From: a virus
IMG/VR virus record: IMGVR_UViG_3300038696_000424
Span: 1 to 29,588 of that record
Direction: 5' to 3' (one strand)
Length of the DNA: 29,588 nucleotides
Shown: positions 1-7,972 of the stretch, piece after piece
How the letters are laid out: each line of letters starts with the position of its first letter
Numbering within the stretch: the first letter of the stretch is position 1
The notes under the pieces: model-generated
The model's database searches: none
The model's input: only the letters and a program-made list of their open reading frames with translations
Told to the model about the DNA's origin: nothing
Made by a program: the position numbers and the translations under genes

Positions 1-1990
1 TGACGAAGTCGCCCACGGCGGTTTCCGCGCTCTGGAACGCCCCGACCAACGTCTGGCCGATATCGCCACCGATATCGCGGGCCTTGGCTGCATATTCAGC
101 AAGAGCAGCCGTAACCGCGCCCCAGCCAGTGGCAGCTTGGTCCGCACCCTCGGCGGCTGCTGCCCCGGCTGCGCGCGCAGCAGCACCTGCACTACCGGCG
201 GCGGCGGCAGTGTCATCAAGTTCGGCGCCGAGTGCGTCTGCCGATGTAGCAGCATCTGCAAGGGCTGTTTCGGCCTCGGTCCCAGCGTTGGTCATCGCGT
301 CGCGCAGCGCCTCCCAACTTGCCAACGGGCGACCAGCCGCATCGGCCAGCATGCCTGCTGCCTCGCGGTAGCCGTTGGCCCGGGCGCTGGCATCGTCGGC
401 TGCCGCCCCAAGTCCCAGATCAGGCGTATCGACGTAAGTCCGCCCCAGTGCCGCCGAGAACGCATCGGCTGCCGCAGCACCGGCTGCTTCGGCCGCCCCA
501 GCGAAAGGGTTATCGATCCCGCCAAGTGCCACCGGGTCCAAGGTCCCGATCCGCACGCCGCCTTCGCCGGTGGCCCATTCTGGAAGCAGGTCCAGCGCTG
601 CGTTCAGCGTCGTAATGAAGCCATTCATCCGGGTGACGACACCGTTCAGCATCGACTCGACTCCGCTGATCAGCCCGTTCGCCGCCTGAAACGCGAAGTC
701 CCCGATAGCGCCGGGGAGCTGCCCCCAGATCGCCTTCATTGCATCGAATGCGCCCTGGAATACCGCCACCGACCGGTCACCAAAGCTGAACACGCCGGTC
801 ACTGCACCGTCGAGCGACGTCAGCGCTGTTGCTTTCATCCCCTCCCAGCCTGCGGCCATCCGCGCCAGCGCCGCATCAAGCGTGAGGCCAATACGCCCCC
901 ACACCTCGGAGGCGAGGTCGGAGAGCAAACCCATCGCGTTACCAAAGCCTCCGGCACCGGCCATTAGCCGGGTGAACTGATAGACCAGCTCGCCTGCGCC
1001 AACGATCAGCGCGCCAATGCCGGTGCGGATCAGAGCCCCACGCAGGAAGACGAGGGCCGTGGCAAGCCCGCGCACCGAGAGCGCGGCTGCAGCCATTCCG
1101 GCAACCCAGCGACTCGCCATGATGCCCGCAAAGGTCGCGGCATAGGTGGTCAGGCGTCCGATGTTGTCGAACAGCATTGTGATCGCGATGCCGACCGGGC
1201 CGGTCGTGCGCGCGACAGCGGCCAGCGCATTGGCGACAGCCTCCAGCGCCGGGGCTGCCGCGACCGCCAGCTGGTTCGATACGCCGCGCCAGATCAGCCC
1301 AAGCCGGGAGATCGCGTCGTTGGTCCGCTCGATCTGATCGGCGTCTTGCTCTGAGACTACAACGCCAAAGGCAAGGACATCCTCTGTCGCCTGCCGCAGT
1401 GTCGCCGTGTCGATACGCGACATGGCGATGGAGCCTTCTTCGCCGAACAACTGCCCCGCAACGGCGGCACGCTCTGCGGCAGGCACGAAGTCTTCAATGG
1501 CCGCATTGATCGCACCGACGCGCTGGTCCAGTGGCAGGGCGATCAGGTCGGAGGCCGACAACCCCAGCCGGTCCAGCGCATCGGCAGCGGGCCCGGTCCC
1601 TGCAGCCGCCTGGCTCAACCGCCGCGTCAGATCCTTCGTGGCCTGCTCGATCCCGGACATCGACACACCGGCCAGTTCACCCGCCCGCTCCAGTGTCTGG
1701 ATCGAGGCAACTGTCGTGCCCAATGATTGCGCCAGTTTTGCCTGCGCATCCACCGTCTGCAGGCCTGAGCGGATCATCGCGCCGCCTGCTGCCACCAGCG
1801 CCGCCGTAGCAGCCGCAGCGGCGAGCGTGGCGCGGCGGGCAAAGGCGGCAACGCGCGTGTTTGCAAGGTCCATCTCGGAAGACAGACGCCCGAAGCCCCG
1901 CGCGCCTGCCTCGCCCACGCCCTCCAGCTCGGCGCGCACTTGGCGGCCGCCCTCGGCGACGAGGCGGACGGAGACGCGTTTTTCAGCCAT
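1..1990 (-). CDS. Phage tail tape measure protein (partial, C-terminus off the window)
   Basis: This protein sets tail length and is threaded through the tail tube of a siphovirus. I translated the minus strand by hand: an open frame begins at the ATG at 1990 (MAEKRVSVRLVAEGG) and stays open for about 663 codons to the left edge, so only the N-terminal part is present. It is rich in Ala, Gly and Leu with coiled-coil-like N-terminal stretches (LEGVGEAGARGF, then an LNxR-like helix) and hydrophobic segments such as LAAAATAALVAAGGAMI and GIGALIVGAGELVY, as expected for lambda gpH-like tape measures. It follows the tail-chaperone frameshift gene, the standard position in lambda-type genomes, with a plus-strand AbrB-like gene between them. 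Several plus-strand open frames across it are GC-driven shadows. Identification is firm; the exact subfamily is not determined. Confidence 0.9.
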   Translation of the reverse strand, partial: MAEKRVSVRLVAEGGRQVRAELEGVGEAGARGFGRLSSEMDLANTRVAAFARRATLAAAAATAALVAAGGAMIRSGLQTVDAQAKLAQSLGTTVASIQTLERAGELAGVSMSGIEQATKDLTRRLSQAAAGTGPAADALDRLGLSASDLIALPLDQRVGAINAAIEDFVPAAERAAVAGQLFGEEGSIAMSRIDTATLRQATEDVLAFGVVVSEQDADQIERTNDAISRLGLIWRGVSNQLAVAAAPALEAVANALAAVARTTGPVGIAITMLFDNIGRLTTYAATFAGIMASRWVAGMAAAALSVRGLATALVFLRGALIRTGIGALIVGAGELVYQFTRLMAGAGGFGNAMGLLSDLASEVWGRIGLTLDAALARMAAGWEGMKATALTSLDGAVTGVFSFGDRSVAVFQGAFDAMKAIWGQLPGAIGDFAFQAANGLISGVESMLNGVVTRMNGFITTLNAALDLLPEWATGEGGVRIGTLDPVALGGIDNPFAGAAEAAGAAAADAFSAALGRTYVDTPDLGLGAAADDASARANGYREAAGMLADAAGRPLASWEALRDAMTNAGTEAETALADAATSADALGAELDDTAAAAGSAGAAARAAGAAAAEGADQAATGWGAVTAALAEYAAKARDIGGDIGQTLVGAFQSAETAVGDFV

Positions 1991-2060
1991 GGGTCAGAAT
2001 CCTTGATGTTGCGAAGTCGACATTTTACGTCCTGCGCATTGATATGCCGGAGGTATGAAA

Positions 2061-2270
2061 ATGGCCGAGACCGCGACCCTCTCCTCGAAGTTTCAGATCT
2101 CGATCCCCAAGGCGATCCGGAGCGCGCAGGGTTGGGAGGCAGGGCTTACCTTTGCCTTCATTGCGAAAGGCACCGGTGTTCTGTTGGTTCCGGTTCCAAA
2201 ACGCGACGCATTGAAAGGCATCGCGCGCGGTGCCTCTGCTGCCGGTGTCCGAGACCGCACGGACTGGTGA
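2061..2270 (+). CDS. AbrB/MazE/SpoVT-family DNA-binding protein (orphan antitoxin-like)
   Basis: A small 69-residue protein with the AbrB swapped-hairpin signature: ATLSSKFQISIPKAIR near the N-terminus, followed by a GxxFAFI...GVLLVPVP strand pair. Such proteins act as antitoxins or transcription regulators, usually autoregulating. I prefer the ATG at 2061 over the one at 2055 because GGAGG at 2049-2053 lies 7 bases before 2061 but only 1 base before 2055. It is on the plus strand inside the minus-strand tail gene block, between tape measure and tail chaperone. No PIN-domain (VapC) or MazF-like toxin follows: after its stop at 2268-2270 the next bases are the 3' end of the opposing chaperone frame. 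It is therefore either an orphan moron or the remnant of a toxin-antitoxin pair. Family call good, role unknown. Confidence 0.75.
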   Translation: MAETATLSSKFQISIPKAIRSAQGWEAGLTFAFIAKGTGVLLVPVPKRDALKGIARGASAAGVRDRTDW

Positions 2271-2314
2271 CACTCATTTCGAGGGGCTTTCGGGCGTGAC
2301 GCTGATCGAGAAGA

Positions 2315-2994
2315 TCAATCCCTGAGCGCGCTAGGCCCTCCCTCGGCCGTCTGTTCGTTTACTTTGCGCACCATCACAGCCTCGATTTCAGGCAGCAGCT
2401 CGGCTGCGATCAGCGCGTCGATGCCCAGCGCTCGGGCGAGAGCAATTGCCGCACCCATGTCCCAGCCCAGCACAGCGCCGGGGACCACCCGCAGCTGGCC
2501 ACCGAGGCGGCCGACGAGATCCCAGACCTGCCAACCCTCCTGCGTTTGTGGCCTGTTCAGTCTGATTGGACAGTCGGCACAGTTGCTCTCGCACGCGGCG
2601 CAGTAACGATCGCCCCCGCCGAAGGACCACTCGGCAAGGGCGCGGAGACGTTTTTTTCCGCGTCCAGGATCAGGCCGCGGGCGACGTATTGGGTTTGGAA
2701 GGCTTCAAAGACCGGCCAGATTTCCAGCAGGGCGTCGATGCCTTCGGGCGTTACGGCGACGGGTTCGCCCGCGTGATCGCCCACGCCCTCCCAATCCAAC
2801 ACTGCGCGCCGGGCGACGGCTTTCGCCATGGCGAGCGCCAGCTCTTCGGTCTTAGCGGTGTCCGGCATGGCTTCGATTGCCGGATCGGCGCGGGCTGATA
2901 CCATCAGCGCGGTGGTGAGCGGGGAGACGAGCAGGCGCAAGTCGGGGGCGAGGTCCAGCCATTCAGGCGCGGCGGTCAGGTTCAATCGGATCAT
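2315..2994 (-). CDS. Tail assembly chaperone, -1 frameshift fusion (G-T-like long product)
   Basis: Lambda-type phages make a long tail-assembly chaperone by -1 frameshifting between G and T; this locus has the same layout. Translation starts at the ATG at 2994, runs 115 codons to the slip site at 2650-2656 (A AAA AAC), then continues in the -1 frame as KKRLRALAEWSFGGG and stays open to a TGA at 2315-2317, giving about 226 residues. The downstream part has a CAACESNCADC cluster (C-x2-C-x3-C-x2-C), a likely metal site, followed by a conserved-looking helical domain (GWQVWDLVGRLGG, GAVLGWDMGAAIALARALG). It lies between tail tube and tape measure, the canonical place. The long frame has no good independent start, supporting frameshift expression. 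I recognise the overall layout; the metal cluster is my inference from spacing. Confidence 0.75.
2557..2994 (-). CDS. Tail assembly chaperone, zero-frame (G-like short product)
   Basis: The unshifted product is about 145 residues, starting MIRLNLTAAPEWLDLAPDLR and stopping at 2557. It probably binds the tape measure before tube polymerisation, as lambda gpG does. The ATG at 2994 is preferred over an upstream start at 3036 because the tail tube gene ends at 2997, leaving a 2-base gap typical of this operon, and the upstream extension would overlap the tail tube end. The first 115 codons are shared with the frameshift product. The last 30 residues (low-complexity Ala/Pro/Thr) come from reading past the slip site and look like the usual unconserved zero-frame tail. 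Confidence 0.8.
   Translation of the reverse strand: MIRLNLTAAPEWLDLAPDLRLLVSPLTTALMVSARADPAIEAMPDTAKTEELALAMAKAVARRAVLDWEGVGDHAGEPVAVTPEGIDALLEIWPVFEAFQTQYVARGLILDAEKNVSAPLPSGPSAGAIVTAPRARATVPTVQSD
2650..2656 (-). promoter_or_regulatory. Programmed -1 ribosomal frameshift slippery heptamer
   Basis: On the minus strand the codons GCG GAA AAA AAC contain A AAA AAC in the zero frame, a textbook X XXY YYZ slip site. Slipping back one base continues into a frame open for 111 more residues ending at 2315. The zero frame ends 90 bases later. A stable structure 3' of the site was not evaluated. Confidence 0.8.
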
Positions 2995-2996
2995 GG

Positions 2997-3935
2997 TCAG
3001 TATCCTGTAAGGATGTTGATAAGGACGGCGGTGCACATGCGGGCGGGGCTTGTGGCCTTAGCCGCCTGCCAGTCAAAGCTGGCCTGCACCCCTTGGGGTC
3101 CGGCAATCTCAATGCGCGGGCGCGGCAGGTAGACAGCATGGGCAGTGAAAGTGAAGCTGGCGTTGGCCCCGAGGCTGTAGTTGAATTCCAACTCGCAGGG
3201 CGTGCCGTCGATGGCTTGGGTGACCAACGTTGTGTCGGAAAACCGCACTTCAATCCGGCCAGTGAGCGCGGCCATTGTCGGATCGGCACCATCGATGCGG
3301 CCATCGCCCCGGATCGTCTCGATCCGGTCGAGGTTGTTGGAATAGGTGATTTCGGCGGAGACCACATTGCCCAGCGCTGTGCCGTTGCGTTTGACCGTAC
3401 CGTTGAAATGGCCGAAGCGCTGAAGAGCGAGCGCGATGGGTGTGCCAGCGGCAGTCGTGGCGGCGATGGTTTCGCCTTGAGCGATAAGACGGGCGGTGGC
3501 GGTCAACAGGCCAGAGCGCTGCATCTGCCATGACAGCTGATCCAGGACACAGCCGGAATACATCGCGAACCGCGGCACTTCCGGCATGGCTGTCTCGATC
3601 GACATGCTGGGCAGCGTCCAGTTGCCAGATTGGAAAGTATGGGTCTTGGGTGTGGTGCCGCTTGTGGTCGGTTGCCCAAACGCCGCCTTCAGCCAGAAGC
3701 CGAAGGCCTCGACATCAATGGGGATCACCACCTCGCCGTCGGCGGTCACCGCGTCCTTAATCGGGGCCAGCGGATCGCGGCCGTAGCCCAGAAGTTCGGA
3801 TTCCAGCAGCGGCTGTTCCGCGCCCAACGTCGCCCGGGCAAAGGGCATCAGCCGGAAGCCACTCACCGGCGGGGTGCCGTAAACCGTCTCAAAGCCAAGC
3901 GCCATCTGCGCCCGGGCGCCTTGCGCTCGTGCCAT
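2997..3935 (-). CDS. Phage major tail tube protein
   Basis: This 312-residue protein would form the stacked rings of the tail tube. It starts MARAQGARAQMALGFETVYGTPP, a characteristic opening for the lambda-type tail tube family in rhodobacterial prophages, and continues as a beta-rich chain with a repeated pattern of short strands (GRIEVRFSDTTLV, ELEFNYSLGANASFTFTAHAVYLPRPRIEIAGPQG), as in tail tube domains. The start at 3935 has GGAGAACG upstream on the minus strand. It lies 24 bases after the gpU-like gene and 2 bases before the tail chaperone, which matches the U-V-G-T-H order of lambda. No Ig-like C-terminal extension is obvious. Confidence 0.85.
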   Translation of the reverse strand: MARAQGARAQMALGFETVYGTPPVSGFRLMPFARATLGAEQPLLESELLGYGRDPLAPIKDAVTADGEVVIPIDVEAFGFWLKAAFGQPTTSGTTPKTHTFQSGNWTLPSMSIETAMPEVPRFAMYSGCVLDQLSWQMQRSGLLTATARLIAQGETIAATTAAGTPIALALQRFGHFNGTVKRNGTALGNVVSAEITYSNNLDRIETIRGDGRIDGADPTMAALTGRIEVRFSDTTLVTQAIDGTPCELEFNYSLGANASFTFTAHAVYLPRPRIEIAGPQGVQASFDWQAAKATSPARMCTAVLINILTGY

Positions 3936-3959
3936 ATCGTTCTCCTTATTGTCGGGGTG

Positions 3960-4382
3960 TCAGGCCAGCGGGCCTGTGGTGGTGTAGTGCAGCACGACGG
4001 TGATTACCGCCGCCTTTAGCGCCGCCGCGCCCTCAACTGGCAGATCGACGGAAGCGGGTGCTTCGGCTTCGACCCAGTCACAAAGGCCGCCCAGACTGCG
4101 GTCGGCTTCCAGCGCGGTGCCGATGCTGGCAATTAGGTTGTCGAAGGCGCTGGCCCGGCCATCAGGGACTTGGACAACGACCTCGAGCTCGGCGCGGTGC
4201 TGGTAATGGTAGCGCAGCGGCGACAGCGTCACTTCCGGCTCACCGGGCTGGCCATCGCGCAGAATGATTAGCCCCACAGGCGGGATCCGCTCGGGCAGGA
4301 TCTCGTCACGTAGAACAAGTGAGGCAAGCGGCTTCAGCCGCGCATGCAGCGCGGTAAGGACGGTTTCGCGACGAGTAGGCAT
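3960..4382 (-). CDS. Phage minor tail protein U-like (tail terminator)
   Basis: This protein of about 140 residues probably caps the growing tail tube and ends polymerisation, as lambda gpU does. I choose the ATG at 4382 (MPTRRETVLTALHARLKPL) over a TTG at 4391 because AAGAGG lies about 9 bases before the ATG and overlaps the vicinity of the TTG. The chain has an N-terminal helix, then RDEILPERIPPVGLIILRDG and a strand-rich core (YHYQHRAELEVVVQV), and ends KAAVITVVLHYTTTGPLA, the alpha/beta pattern usual for this family. It comes directly before the tail tube. Upstream, between it and the DUF6441-like gene, a plus-strand HNH gene is inserted, splitting what is normally a contiguous connector block. 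Confidence 0.75.
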   Translation of the reverse strand: MPTRRETVLTALHARLKPLASLVLRDEILPERIPPVGLIILRDGQPGEPEVTLSPLRYHYQHRAELEVVVQVPDGRASAFDNLIASIGTALEADRSLGGLCDWVEAEAPASVDLPVEGAAALKAAVITVVLHYTTTGPLA

Positions 4383-4584
4383 TGCTGTCAACCTCTTGGA
4401 GTTGCGGAGAGAGCCCGGGCTGACAATCTGGTAAATCGGCAGTTCCTCTGCTATTTTTCGCCCATGCCCTTAGCGGCTGGAGTTGGCCGATGCTGGTTGA
4501 CATGTGTATTCGAACGGGTCTCTCAATAGATCGGCGCGCTACCACATGATAAAGCTCGGATGAGTAGAGGGAAAATCACTTTCG

Positions 4585-5511
4585 ATGCGGCGTTACATAG
4601 GAAAATTCAATTCGGTCGATCTCCCAAAGGGGCATCCTCATAGTTGGGAGGGTAGCGTACTTGTACTCGATAAGCCCGGCCCGCGAAGCATTCCCGATTC
4701 CTTGACTGGACCCGGATCCACGAAGGTAAACAGACGAGGTATTCCACAGATCGGAAAGGGCGATGAACTCTGGATATGCACTGACAAACTCGGGCCTGGT
4801 ATTTGTGCGGTTGCGCAGGTTCAGGATGTCGGCACTTCGTCAGTGAGTGTCGAAATTCGTGTTGGTCGCACAAGATCCATACAGAACCCCATTAGGCTTT
4901 CAGATTTCGAACGGCTTCAGAGTGGGTCTAAAGTATTTGGCCAGCTTCAACGTAGTCGGGGCCCCGATCTATACATCTTGAAAGAGCGTGAGTTCGAGGA
5001 GTTTGAGGAGGTAATTCTGACCCGAAAGGGGCCCGGAAGCTTGCCCGAACCGCTTGACCAGGGCAAAATCATTGAACCAAACAAAGTAGCCCCAGAAGCC
5101 GAATACGCTGGCGGGGACGCGACAAAGCCCCTGCCTTCAGTTCAGCAAGAAGCGTACCGCATGGCGATGCTCATAATTGATCGCGTCAAACGCGGCGGTG
5201 AGATCGGAGTAAAGATCAATCCGCAGCGTTCCGCCCCCAACCTGTCCGAGCTGAACGCGTTACTCATTCGAAAGTGGAGCGAACAGGCTGGGCAATGCGC
5301 GCTTTGCGGGGGCGCGCTGGTTGTTGGCGGCGAGAACAAGATGCTCCAGCCGTCCGCAGACCGTACCGACAGTGCTAACGGTGCCTACTACAACGCGAAT
5401 GTTGGGATAGCTCACTTGGCCTGTAATTTAGCGAAGAACAAATACGGATTGGATGACTTCGAGGGCTGGTTGTCAGTTCTTAGAAACGCTGATTTGCAAG
5501 CAAGTGGCTGA
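4585..5511 (+). CDS. HNH endonuclease with N-terminal EVE/PUA-like region (phage cargo gene)
   Basis: A 308-residue protein on the plus strand, opposite to all flanking tail genes. The C-terminal part (about 236-285) is an HNH/zinc nuclease: CALCGG at 238-243, then SADRTDSANGAYYNANVG with the Asp/Asn/Tyr/Asn core, and IAHLACNLAKN with the distal His, Cys and Asn. The N-terminal part (about 55-100) contains GDELWICTDKLGPGICAVAQV, which resembles an EVE/PUA-type fold that reads modified bases; that part is inference. An AGAGGGA lies about 12 bases before the ATG at 4585. One sequence line within it (4861-4920) counts to about 48% GC, against 63% for a capsid-gene line, suggesting later acquisition. 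It could be a modification-dependent restriction enzyme protecting the lysogen, or a homing-type nuclease. The nuclease call is strong, the substrate unknown. Confidence 0.75.
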   Translation: MRRYIGKFNSVDLPKGHPHSWEGSVLVLDKPGPRSIPDSLTGPGSTKVNRRGIPQIGKGDELWICTDKLGPGICAVAQVQDVGTSSVSVEIRVGRTRSIQNPIRLSDFERLQSGSKVFGQLQRSRGPDLYILKEREFEEFEEVILTRKGPGSLPEPLDQGKIIEPNKVAPEAEYAGGDATKPLPSVQQEAYRMAMLIIDRVKRGGEIGVKINPQRSAPNLSELNALLIRKWSEQAGQCALCGGALVVGGENKMLQPSADRTDSANGAYYNANVGIAHLACNLAKNKYGLDDFEGWLSVLRNADLQASG

Positions 5512-5529
5512 TCACGCTGTGCTTACTGG

Positions 5530-6159
5530 CTAAAACTTTACGTCCGTCCAATTTGCCACGATCAGCCCCGGCACGCCATCCACCGCCCGTTCCGCATCCC
5601 GGGCCAGATCAAGCCGTTTCCGCAGCTTGACCTGCGGCACCAACAGGAAGATTGGCACGGTCGCCAACCCGCGTCCGGTTTTGGATCTGCTCGCTACCGC
5701 GTGGCCTTTTGTATTCAGCCGCCCCTCGGCCACAAGCAGGCTTGGCCCACGGCGGCGATAGATGAACCTCAGGCGCAGACCAGTGCGGCGCTCCCATTCG
5801 CCCGGGGTGATCCGGCCGCCCCTGGTGCTTTTGCCAGCGGCAGCGGTTGGGATTGCCAGCCAGAACCCATCCTTTGACCGGATCAGCGGGCCGGTATCAT
5901 GTGCGCCGATAATCACGGGGGCTTTGGACCAGACCAGCGCTGCGGCGTTCAGGCTGTTGCTGGTCTTTGGGAACGTTGCCAGACGGATGCTATTGCCCAG
6001 CCTTGTGCCCAGACCAGCGCCGGTGATCTGCGTGCGCCATGCGGATTTCAAACTGCCGCCCGCCTCGCGCATTGCCCCCGACACCGCTTTTTCCCCGGCT
6101 GCGATTTCGGCCTGCATCAGGGCGGCAATGTCAGGACGGATGTCGATCCTCAGCCTCAT
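5530..6159 (-). CDS. DUF6441-like tail completion protein (gpZ-like position)
   Basis: A 209-residue protein starting MRLRIDIRPDIAALMQAEI. The N-terminal half is helical with KAVSGAMREAGGSLKSAWRTQI, followed by strands and a basic, Arg/Lys-rich stretch (RRTGLRLRFIYRRRGPSLLV), and a C-terminal hydrophobic segment VPIFLLVPQVKLRKRLDL. I recognise the pattern as the rhodobacterial DUF6441 group found in lambda-like heads and tails, in the slot where lambda has gpZ, which makes the head-tail interface competent. It overlaps the FII-like gene by 4 bases, so translation is coupled. Its 3' end faces the stop of the plus-strand HNH gene across 18 bases. Family recognition is from memory; structural role is inferred from position. 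Confidence 0.65.
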   Translation of the reverse strand: MRLRIDIRPDIAALMQAEIAAGEKAVSGAMREAGGSLKSAWRTQITGAGLGTRLGNSIRLATFPKTSNSLNAAALVWSKAPVIIGAHDTGPLIRSKDGFWLAIPTAAAGKSTRGGRITPGEWERRTGLRLRFIYRRRGPSLLVAEGRLNTKGHAVASRSKTGRGLATVPIFLLVPQVKLRKRLDLARDAERAVDGVPGLIVANWTDVKF

Positions 6160-6470
6160 GTTAGCCTCAGGTCTAGCGACCAGATCAGGCGTTCACGGTC
6201 ACGCATTGGCTCGCCCTGGATGGTGAAGCTGTCGGTGCCGATCACGATCAGATCGCCGGAGCGGCAATCGGGCAGGTCTGTGACGCGGACGTCTACCATC
6301 ATCGTATCGCTGACAAAGCGCCCCGCGCCAAACTCTGTGATGCGATCCGGGGCGCCGCGGATCACACGGATCGTGCGTTCATCGGAGGTAGTTGCCGAGA
6401 TCCAGAGCGCGGCGACCGCCATGGAGGGGTTTGCATAGATCCGGTCCACGGCGGCGGCGAAGACGTTCAT
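6156..6470 (-). CDS. Head-tail connector protein, FII-like
   Basis: A 104-residue protein beginning MNVFAAAVDRIYANPSMAVAAL and ending in strands (SGDLIVIGTDSFTIQGEPMRDRERLIWSLDLRL). The beta-rich end and the position directly after the major capsid gene, and before the tail completion gene, match lambda gpFII and its relatives, which bridge connector and tail. It starts 10 bases after the capsid stop and overlaps the next gene by 4 bases. Sequence similarity in this family is weak, so the assignment rests mainly on size, fold pattern and order. Confidence 0.6.
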   Translation of the reverse strand: MNVFAAAVDRIYANPSMAVAALWISATTSDERTIRVIRGAPDRITEFGAGRFVSDTMMVDVRVTDLPDCRSGDLIVIGTDSFTIQGEPMRDRERLIWSLDLRLT

Positions 6471-6480
6471 GGTGGGCTCG

Positions 6481-7503
6481 TCAGTTCGAGGTCTGCAGGC
6501 GGATCGCGATGCGCGGCCGCTTGTTCACCGGCAGGATCGAGGCCTCCGTCATCAGGTCGATCCAGCGGCCCTTTTCGTCGAGATGCTGGCGCGCGTAGAG
6601 TGGCAGACCCATGGTGTTGGCCGCCTCCAGCAAGTTGGCAGGCCCGCCATAGGTGGTGAAGGTGTCCATGGTGCCCAAGGGGAAGGCGATGCCTTCGCTG
6701 GCGGGGACCAAGCGTTCGGTCGCCTTGGTGGAAAGCGTGACGGTGCCCGAGTATTCCTCGAACACGATGCCCGCGAAGGGAAAGTTGCGCCGCATATCTT
6801 CACGCAGAGGTTGGGCTCCGGTGGCGGCATAGAACTTGTAGGCTTCCTCGGTCTTGGGATGCGCGATCAGCTTGTCGAAGAATTCGCGGCTGACCAGTGC
6901 GTGAACCGAGGACATCGCCTCGCCCAACAGGTTGTCTTCTACCGCGCGCAAGACCTCGCGGACTTTGCCCTGCACGTTGGTACCTGCGGTGCCCAGCAGG
7001 AAGTCCACCGAGATTTGTGCCAGCCCGAACTCGGTGAAGTAGTTATAGAGGGTGGTGCCAGAACCGTCTTTGACGATGCCGCGCAGCGCGTTCATCTCCA
7101 TGTACTCGCGCGTTTGGGCATGCTTGCGGCGCATCAGCTGCAGCTTGCGGTTCATCACCTCGACCAGCGGGTCGGCCCTGTCGAAGACGCCCAGCGCGGG
7201 TTGGCCCTGAATGTCGCCGGGCAGGATCACATCGTCATGGGGGATCCATGGCAGCGCGAAGGACCGCATCGACCGGCCTTCCCGGGTGCCGACGGTGGCG
7301 GGGCCGCCGAGGGGGACAGAGGGCAGCAGGTTCAGCACGCCCTCGTATTGCTCGATGATCACCGACCGCTGGCTGACGCCTTCGAAGCGGAACAGGCCGA
7401 TCTGGCCGAGGCGGGTGTAGAGGTTGGGCAGGATGTTGATGGCCTGCGTCATCTCGGCCAGCGAATAGCCGCCAGCGTCAAAGGGATTGCGGACAAGGGT
7501 CAT
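6481..7503 (-). CDS. Major capsid protein, lambda gpE family
   Basis: This 340-residue protein forms the icosahedral shell (HK97 fold, lambda E family). It begins MTLVRNPFDAGGYSLAEMTQAINILPN and contains the typical early segment LYTRLGQIGLFRFEGVSQRSV (about 29-49), a helical spine segment with MRRKHAQTREYMEMNALRGI (about 123-142), and a C-terminal domain ending in LPVNKRPRIAIRLQTSN. Length equals that of lambda gpE. It follows the D-type decoration gene by 53 bases and precedes the FII-like gene by 10. Two overlapping plus-strand open frames here are shadows. Confidence 0.92.
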   Translation of the reverse strand: MTLVRNPFDAGGYSLAEMTQAINILPNLYTRLGQIGLFRFEGVSQRSVIIEQYEGVLNLLPSVPLGGPATVGTREGRSMRSFALPWIPHDDVILPGDIQGQPALGVFDRADPLVEVMNRKLQLMRRKHAQTREYMEMNALRGIVKDGSGTTLYNYFTEFGLAQISVDFLLGTAGTNVQGKVREVLRAVEDNLLGEAMSSVHALVSREFFDKLIAHPKTEEAYKFYAATGAQPLREDMRRNFPFAGIVFEEYSGTVTLSTKATERLVPASEGIAFPLGTMDTFTTYGGPANLLEAANTMGLPLYARQHLDEKGRWIDLMTEASILPVNKRPRIAIRLQTSN

Positions 7504-7556
7504 GAGGGGCTCCGGGTGAATGAGAGTTGGATGTGGATGCGCTGCGCCGGTGGGCG

Positions 7557-7937
7557 TCAGACGCCGTCGCGGGCGATAATGCCGACAGCGGCAAGCTGGC
7601 CGATCTTGGTGGTGATCTTCGCGCCATCATCGACAGTGGCGTCATAGGCGAGGCCCGCGCGCGACACGATTGAGGGGCCGCGCACAACCACAATGCCAGT
7701 GGCGTCCGCCAGCGTGGCGTCGACGGCATAGAGCAGCACAGCACTGGCAGTCTGCGCACCATCAGTGCCACCGCTGGTCGCCAGCTTGTATTTGCCATTG
7801 ACCGTGATGCGGCCGAGGACCGCGCCCACCGGATAGCGCGTGCCGATCAGAAGCGTGATGACTTCACGGGTGTAGTTCGGGTTGACCTCATATTTGAGGA
7901 CATCGCCCATGCTGGGCTGTTCCGTCAGGGCGGGCAT
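7557..7937 (-). CDS. Head decoration protein, lambda gpD-like
   Basis: A 126-residue trimeric capsid-stabilising protein. It contains DVLKYEVNPNYTREVITLLIG near the start, then AVLGRITVNGKYKLA and ASAVLLYAVDATLADATGIVVVRGPSIV, the strand pattern of the gpD fold. It sits between protease/scaffold and capsid, as in lambda. A GGAGACC sequence lies just upstream of the ATG at 7937 on the minus strand. Nothing unusual is seen. Confidence 0.9.
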   Translation of the reverse strand: MPALTEQPSMGDVLKYEVNPNYTREVITLLIGTRYPVGAVLGRITVNGKYKLATSGGTDGAQTASAVLLYAVDATLADATGIVVVRGPSIVSRAGLAYDATVDDGAKITTKIGQLAAVGIIARDGV

Positions 7938-7972
7938 TGGTTGGTCTCCATGTTTGGGGGGTGGCAGGTGGT

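Noticed and set aside
2388-2630. 80-codon minus-strand open frame over the tail chaperone extension
   Set aside because: It is in a frame different from the -1 frameshift continuation and has an Arg/Gly-rich shadow composition.
6469-7647. 392-codon plus-strand open frame over the capsid gene
   Set aside because: Antisense shadow of a well-supported major capsid protein; low-quality His/Gln/Gly-rich translation.
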